Shown: positions 60,028 through 64,000 of the stretch, one piece after another
Layout of the letters: each line of letters begins with the position of its first letter
How positions within the stretch are numbered: the first letter of the stretch is position 1
From: Ophioderma brevispina
Lineage: Eukaryota > Echinodermata > Ophiuroidea > Amphilepidida > Ophiodermatidae
Direction: 5' to 3'
DNA: 64,000 bases
Assembly (NCBI GenBank): GCA_023653785.1
Contig: JAMKCH010072155.1
Coordinates: 90,833-154,832 of the forward strand
Notes under the pieces: generated by a model
Told to the model about the DNA's origin: nothing
The model's input: the letters and a program-made list of their open reading frames with translations, nothing else
Databases searched by the model: none
Position numbers and translations under genes: made by a program

Positions 60028-60382
60028 TTAAAGGTCCATGGCCCGATCGCGAATAGCCTCGTCCCCAGGGACCCCAGATTTTACCGGAAGTGGTCAAAAT
60101 TTTGGTATCAGAAGAAAGCTACTATTTTGCTCATTTACCCTGTGAAATCTTAGGGCTGAAGGATGTTTGGTTTGGATGTTATGAGCGTGAATGTGCCCCT
60201 TTTTGGTCGACCAATATTAATTTTACACAGTACTCTATGGAGATTGCAAAATCACATTTTTAGCTCTCACATCAAAATGGGTTGAAATATCGGCGCAAAA
60301 CTTTACAGATGGGGTTTTGAGGTGAAGGCCATTCTATCAAGATGAAAAACTTATAGACTTAAATCAGGCCATCCCCCTTTAA
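60028..60382. mobile_element. TTAA-flanked MITE (Kolobok/T2-like), family E
   Basis: Left TTAAAGGTCCATGGCCCGAT; right reversed TTAAAGGGGGATGGCCTGAT (16 of 20 match). TTAA at 60028-60031 and 60379-60382. No coding. Confidence 0.75.
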
Positions 60383-60591
60383 ATTACCAAAAAACCTAAA
60401 GGTCCTTGTTCCTTGACACTTTATGCTACAATAATTTTGAAAATTCAGCTATAGCACTTATACCTTTGAAACAAGGCGGTTCTCAAACCACAAAGGTCAC
60501 CCGCCCTTCGTGGTAGTAAACGGTGGGAAATATAACTTTAAGATCACAGGGATGATTGTGATGGAAATAACTGGTTCTCAAACCACAAGCT

Positions 60592-60755
60592 CAAGGGTTC
60601 TCAATTATATTAGCTGAAGGGCCAGAGAATGCCCAACATTTTTTAAAGTTCCCCTCTTGAGGGCCAACTACGCCTAAATTTCTTATTTTTACCAGTATTA
60701 CCTTTATATATTTGAGAAAGTCGAGGGCCAAAAATCAATGGTTGGCGGGCTGATT
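60592..60755. mobile_element. Truncated hAT MITE, relative of 19899-20085
   Basis: CAAGGGTTCTCAATTATATT and GGCCAGAGAATGCC, through GAGGGCCAAAAATCAATGGT to TGGCGGGCTG, match the intact copy closely. The last ~35 bases, including the right inverted repeat, are missing. Confidence 0.9.
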
Positions 60756-60844
60756 ATAGGTATGTGCACTTGGCTGGCTGCTGTCATAGGTGAATCGAAA
60801 TGATTGTGACAATTTCCTGAAGGCAGCATAATAATAATAATAGG

Positions 60845-60899
60845 CAACAGCACTTTGTATCCTGTGGAAAAGGTGCTATATAAATTTTAATATTATTAG
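60845..60899 (+). mobile_element. LINE 3'-end fragment
   Basis: TTTGTATCCTGTGG followed by GGTGCTATATAAATTTTAA and TATTATTAG is the usual 3' tail of L2/CR1-type LINEs. No coding part is attached. Confidence 0.5.
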
Positions 60900-60900
60900 T

Positions 60901-61790
60901 ACATGACCTTGAAATGACCTTCAAAATATTGGGCAAAGAATGTTGACCACACCCACCAAGTTTCATCTTCCTACCACTTATTAGGTGAATAACCCCACGA
61001 CCTTGAAATGACCTTCAAAATTTCTGGCAATGAATGTTTACGTTTATTACACCCACCAGGTTTCATGATCATACAACCATGTGATGTGTATTGATTTGAC
61101 CTTGGATGACCCACATGACCTTGAAATGACCTTCAAAATTTTTGGCACTGAATGTTGAACACACCCACCAAGTTTCATCATCCTTCCACATACTTAGTGA
61201 TTTGACCTTGAATGACCCACCAGGTTTCATGACCATACAACCATGTGTATTGATTTGACCTTGGAAGACCCACATGACCTTGAAATGACCTTCAAAATTT
61301 TTTCGGCACTGAATGTTGACCACACCCACCAAGTTTCATTATCCTACCACAATTGACAAGGGCTATATCAATTTAATCCCATTTGACCATGAATGACCCC
61401 GCATGACCTTGAAATGAAACTTGAATTTTTCAGCACTGAATGTTGACCACACCCACCAAGTTTCATCATCCTAACACAATCGACAAGAGTTATAGCAATT
61501 TATTCCCATTTTTGACTGCATTTGACCTTTGCCACATGCCCCACCTTCAAACTCATCCACTGCCTACTTGGGTGACATCTACATGTATGGTGCAAAGATG
61601 GACACCCATACTGGTTTAGATCAAAAGATATTGTGTTTAATACAAGGTTAATCTATTTTTACCACATTTTACCCTATTTTTGCCCATATTTGACCTTTGA
61701 CCCATGACAGATGACCCACTTCTGATCCCAGGCACCGCCTACTTGAGATACATTTATGTTGCAATGATGGACACCCACACTTGCTTAGAT
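60901..61790 (+). repeat. Satellite-like tandem array, unit ~100-160 bp
   Basis: GACCTTGAAATGACCTTCAA starts units at about 60905, 60998, 61116, 61275 and 61405. Most continue with GGCACTGAATGTTGACCACACCCACCA and AGTTTCATCATCC-type sequence. After 61500 the units become diverged (TTTGACCTTTGCC, GATGGACACCCA twice). Open frames are repeat translation. Confidence 0.9.
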
Positions 61791-62044
61791 CCAAAACAGG
61801 GATATAGCTACACGGAGCCTACACCAGCCGGCGGCGATCGGCCATGAACAGCACTTGCTCCCACCGACCGGCACAGGTGGTCATTTGGGAGGTTGCCGAC
61901 CGGCACTTTGCTTCAGTGAAATGAAAAATTACCACATAAATTGGCAAATAAACTCATAGTTTGTCCATAAGTGCCATAAGTGTAGTAAATTTTAAGATTT
62001 ACAACCGGCACTCAGAGCAGCCTAGCTATAACCCTGATCTAAAA
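61789..62044. mobile_element. hAT MITE with 8-bp target duplication, inserted in the satellite array
   Basis: The element proper is 61797-62036 (240 bp), starting CAGGGATATAGCTA with right end reversed CAGGGTTATAGCTA. Flanking octamers ATCCAAAA and ATCTAAAA differ by one base. The same satellite sequence without insertion is at 61600-61635 (TTTAGATCAAAAGATAT). The interior has CCGGC words near both ends. Confidence 0.92.
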
Positions 62045-62065
62045 GATATCACCTGGGATGCACAC

Positions 62066-62093
62066 ACGCACAGCGCACACACACACACACAGA
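62066..62093. repeat. (AC)n microsatellite
   Basis: CACAGCGCACACACACACAC with one interruption. Confidence 0.9.
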
Positions 62094-62169
62094 AGCAGGG
62101 CATTTCTATAATCCCCCTTTGCCAACTTAAGTTGGCAGGGACCAACTAGAATTAAAACTAGTGATTTAT

Positions 62170-62395
62170 TTGAATAAAGTTGACCACACCCACCAAGTTA
62201 CATTATCCTGTACTACATGTCTAGTGATTTAACCTTGAATGATCCCACATGACCTTGAAATGACCTTCAAAATTGTCAGCACTGAACGTTGAACACACCC
62301 ACCAAGATCCATAACCCTGCCACAATTAACAAGGTTGATAGCAATTTAAACCTATTTTCGACCGCATGGTTCAGATGTCACCCTCCTACCAAATG
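62170..62395 (+). repeat. Satellite unit, continuation of the 60.9-61.8 kb array
   Basis: TTGACCACACCCACCAAGTT and CATGACCTTGAAATGACCTT recur in array order. Confidence 0.85.
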
Positions 62396-62514
62396 CCATT
62401 GAAAATTTGAAATACCATGTTGGTAGCAGAGTGTGGTACGGTATTTGGGAGTGTTAGGGGTTAGCCATATTTCCCATTCACTTCACATGGGCTACAGAAC
62501 TTTGTGCCACAGTG

Positions 62515-63578
62515 TACAGGGTGTCCCAGAATGATTAGTACCCATCGATACCCAAAATGTTTTATTTTTTTCCATAGAAAATCAATAACATTAGGTAAGT
62601 TGGTTTAATATCCAACTTCATTATACTGTAACATTTCATAGGAATTTTGAATCATAAAAATCGGACTAACCAAAGTGAAAATACACTTAATTGTGTTAGA
62701 GGTTCTGATTCCATCCTTTGGGCTAAGTGAAAAAAATGTATGTGTGTGTTATCCCGACTTACCAAGCCTTTTTTGCATCACATTATCCTCCTTCGGAAAT
62801 CTCTTACTAAGCACTTGATACTTTTGATTTTGGTACCAATAGATAGCTATGATCATTCTCTTTCCCGTGATACCAAGATAAGTACCGGCATACCCTTTAT
62901 GGCATCACAGTGACGTCATAAAGACCATTAGGCAGCAAAAAATTGTCAATTTCAGAAAAAAACAAGTGCACAATAGGCGAAAATTCAATTTGCACCAAAA
63001 TATTAGGACTATCAGATTTTTAAGCTGGTTTTGGCTCTAAATCATGGCAAAAGACAGCTTTTATATACATACAGAGGGTTTTAGTGCTTTACTCTGCAGA
63101 AAAGTACCAAAATAATATATAATAGGCCTACTGCTTGTGTGGCCACTGAACTTTACTGTCTAGCGAGGTTTATGACATAATTTTGACGTCGTACCGGGCA
63201 TATTAGTACTCATTTTGGTATCGAAGGAAAAAGGAAGACCACAGCTCTCTATTGGTACCACAATCACACGTTTTGAGTGTTTAATAACGAATTCCCGAAG
63301 GGACTAAAGCATGTTGTAAAAAAGCTTGCCAGGAAGAGGGTAAAAGTACACATACATTTTTTTCACTTAGCCCAAAGGATGAAATCAGCATCTCTAACAC
63401 AATTAAGTGTATTTTCACTTTGGTTAGTCCGATTTTTATGATTCAAAATTCTTATGAAAGGTTACAGTATAATGAAGTTGGATATTAAACCAACTTACCT
63501 AATGTTATTGATTTTCTATGGAAAAAAATAAAACATTTTGGGTATCGATGGGTACTAATCATTCTGGGACACCCTGTA
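62515..63578. mobile_element. Foldback DNA transposon, TA target duplication, ~230-bp near-perfect arms
   Basis: Starts TA-CAGGGTGTCCCAGAATG and ends with the exact inverse before TA. The outer ~230 bases of each side (62517-62750 and 63342-63576) are almost identical in inverse, for example GGGTATCGATGGGTACTAAT at the right. The next ~170 bases on each side are still inverted but clearly diverged (GGTACCAATAGAGAG versus GGTACCAATAGATAG). About 250 bases of unpaired centre remain. CAGGGTGTCCC with TA fits Tc1/mariner-type MITEs, but such long arms are unusual. No transposase coding. Confidence 0.9.
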
Positions 63579-64000
63579 TGATGTATTGCCATTGCTCTAT
63601 CTCTGATGGTGCATGCATGACCATGTGCAGTAATTGGTTGGAATAGATCACATGACATGAATAATGCATGGTGACACGTCGTTAATTAGCAGTGGGTCAA
63701 TTTGTTGTTGCTTAAGGATTCTTCTACCATGGCACGTGTATCGCAATAGTACCCGGCTGAAAACCTAAACTCCTTTATAAACATTACTATAAACTGTAAA
63801 ATGTGCAACTTTGATCGTGGAAGGCACATCTAGAAGAAAAATTTGAAGGTCTGTCTACTCTCCGCACATGTTAACATGAAACGGTTTGTTTTCAAGTTCA
63901 ACCCCGCTGCAAAACAGTGTAATTTCCAATAACGGTCATTTAGATTTAAATATTCTTGACCATAGTCTTTAGTCCAGTTTCTGTCCGATGCGTAAGAGCA
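63579..64000. other. Unrecognised sequence at the window end
   Basis: No gene, repeat array or element end recognised; a feature could continue beyond the window. Confidence 0.35.

Overview
This is a eukaryotic, almost certainly animal, genomic window that is AT-rich and dominated by decayed mobile elements. There are no operons, rRNA or CRISPR arrays, and no complete host gene could be read. The mix of repeats suggests a marine invertebrate, perhaps a non-vertebrate deuterostome such as a hemichordate or echinoderm, but that is an inference from repeat style only. It rests on Penelope-like elements, L2/CR1-type LINEs with (ATT)n tails, a tRNA-derived SINE with a GGGCAAGGCACTTTACC core, Kolobok/T2-like TTAA elements, hAT MITEs, and a Gypsy-type LTR element.

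Layout. 1-9 kb: a possible short first coding exon (1086-1127), two Penelope-like reverse transcriptase (RT) fragments (2160-2760 and 7550-8860), a foldback element, a TTAA MITE and a 16-bp minisatellite. 10-13.7 kb: two GCATAA-repeat arrays in opposite orientation flank a triplicated ~160-bp unit. They are followed by tandem duplications in which two TTAA MITEs sit in one copy while the neighbouring copy keeps the empty site. 14.1-16.5 kb: a broken LINE, with its catalytic FADD changed to FADN, followed at once by a SINE. 18.9-30.3 kb: inverted-repeat elements (one with a nested hAT MITE), three CRE octamers at 11-bp spacing, a TTAA MITE and a likely first exon (26918-26983). 28.6-32.5 kb: inverted arms enclose another inverted-repeat element and a LINE.

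33.5-41.3 kb: a 187-nt pure A tract sits exactly at the left edge of a ~1.85-kb segmental duplication (33.7-35.6 and 36.3-38.2 kb). A second copy of the 16-bp minisatellite follows. Then comes a Penelope-like cluster: a long RT relic on the plus strand and a minus-strand GIY-YIG relic, with a hammerhead-like core next to it. 45.2-54.05 kb: an LTR retrotransposon with both LTRs, primer-binding site, polypurine tract and a gag with a CCHC knuckle. Its pol is missing and a minus-strand LINE lies inside. 54.05-56.1 kb: an unrecognised open reading frame abutting the 3' LTR, an inverted-repeat MITE, a Helitron-like end and a possible internal exon. 56.2-64 kb: AT-rich low-complexity DNA, a tRNA-like sequence, a TTAA MITE, a satellite-like array carrying a hAT MITE with a nearby empty site, and a 1.06-kb foldback element with TA target duplication.

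The genes do not form a pathway. What the window records is a history of insertion, duplication and decay. All coordinates were read by eye; element ends given to the base are those where terminal inverted repeats or target duplications could be seen, and the rest are approximate.
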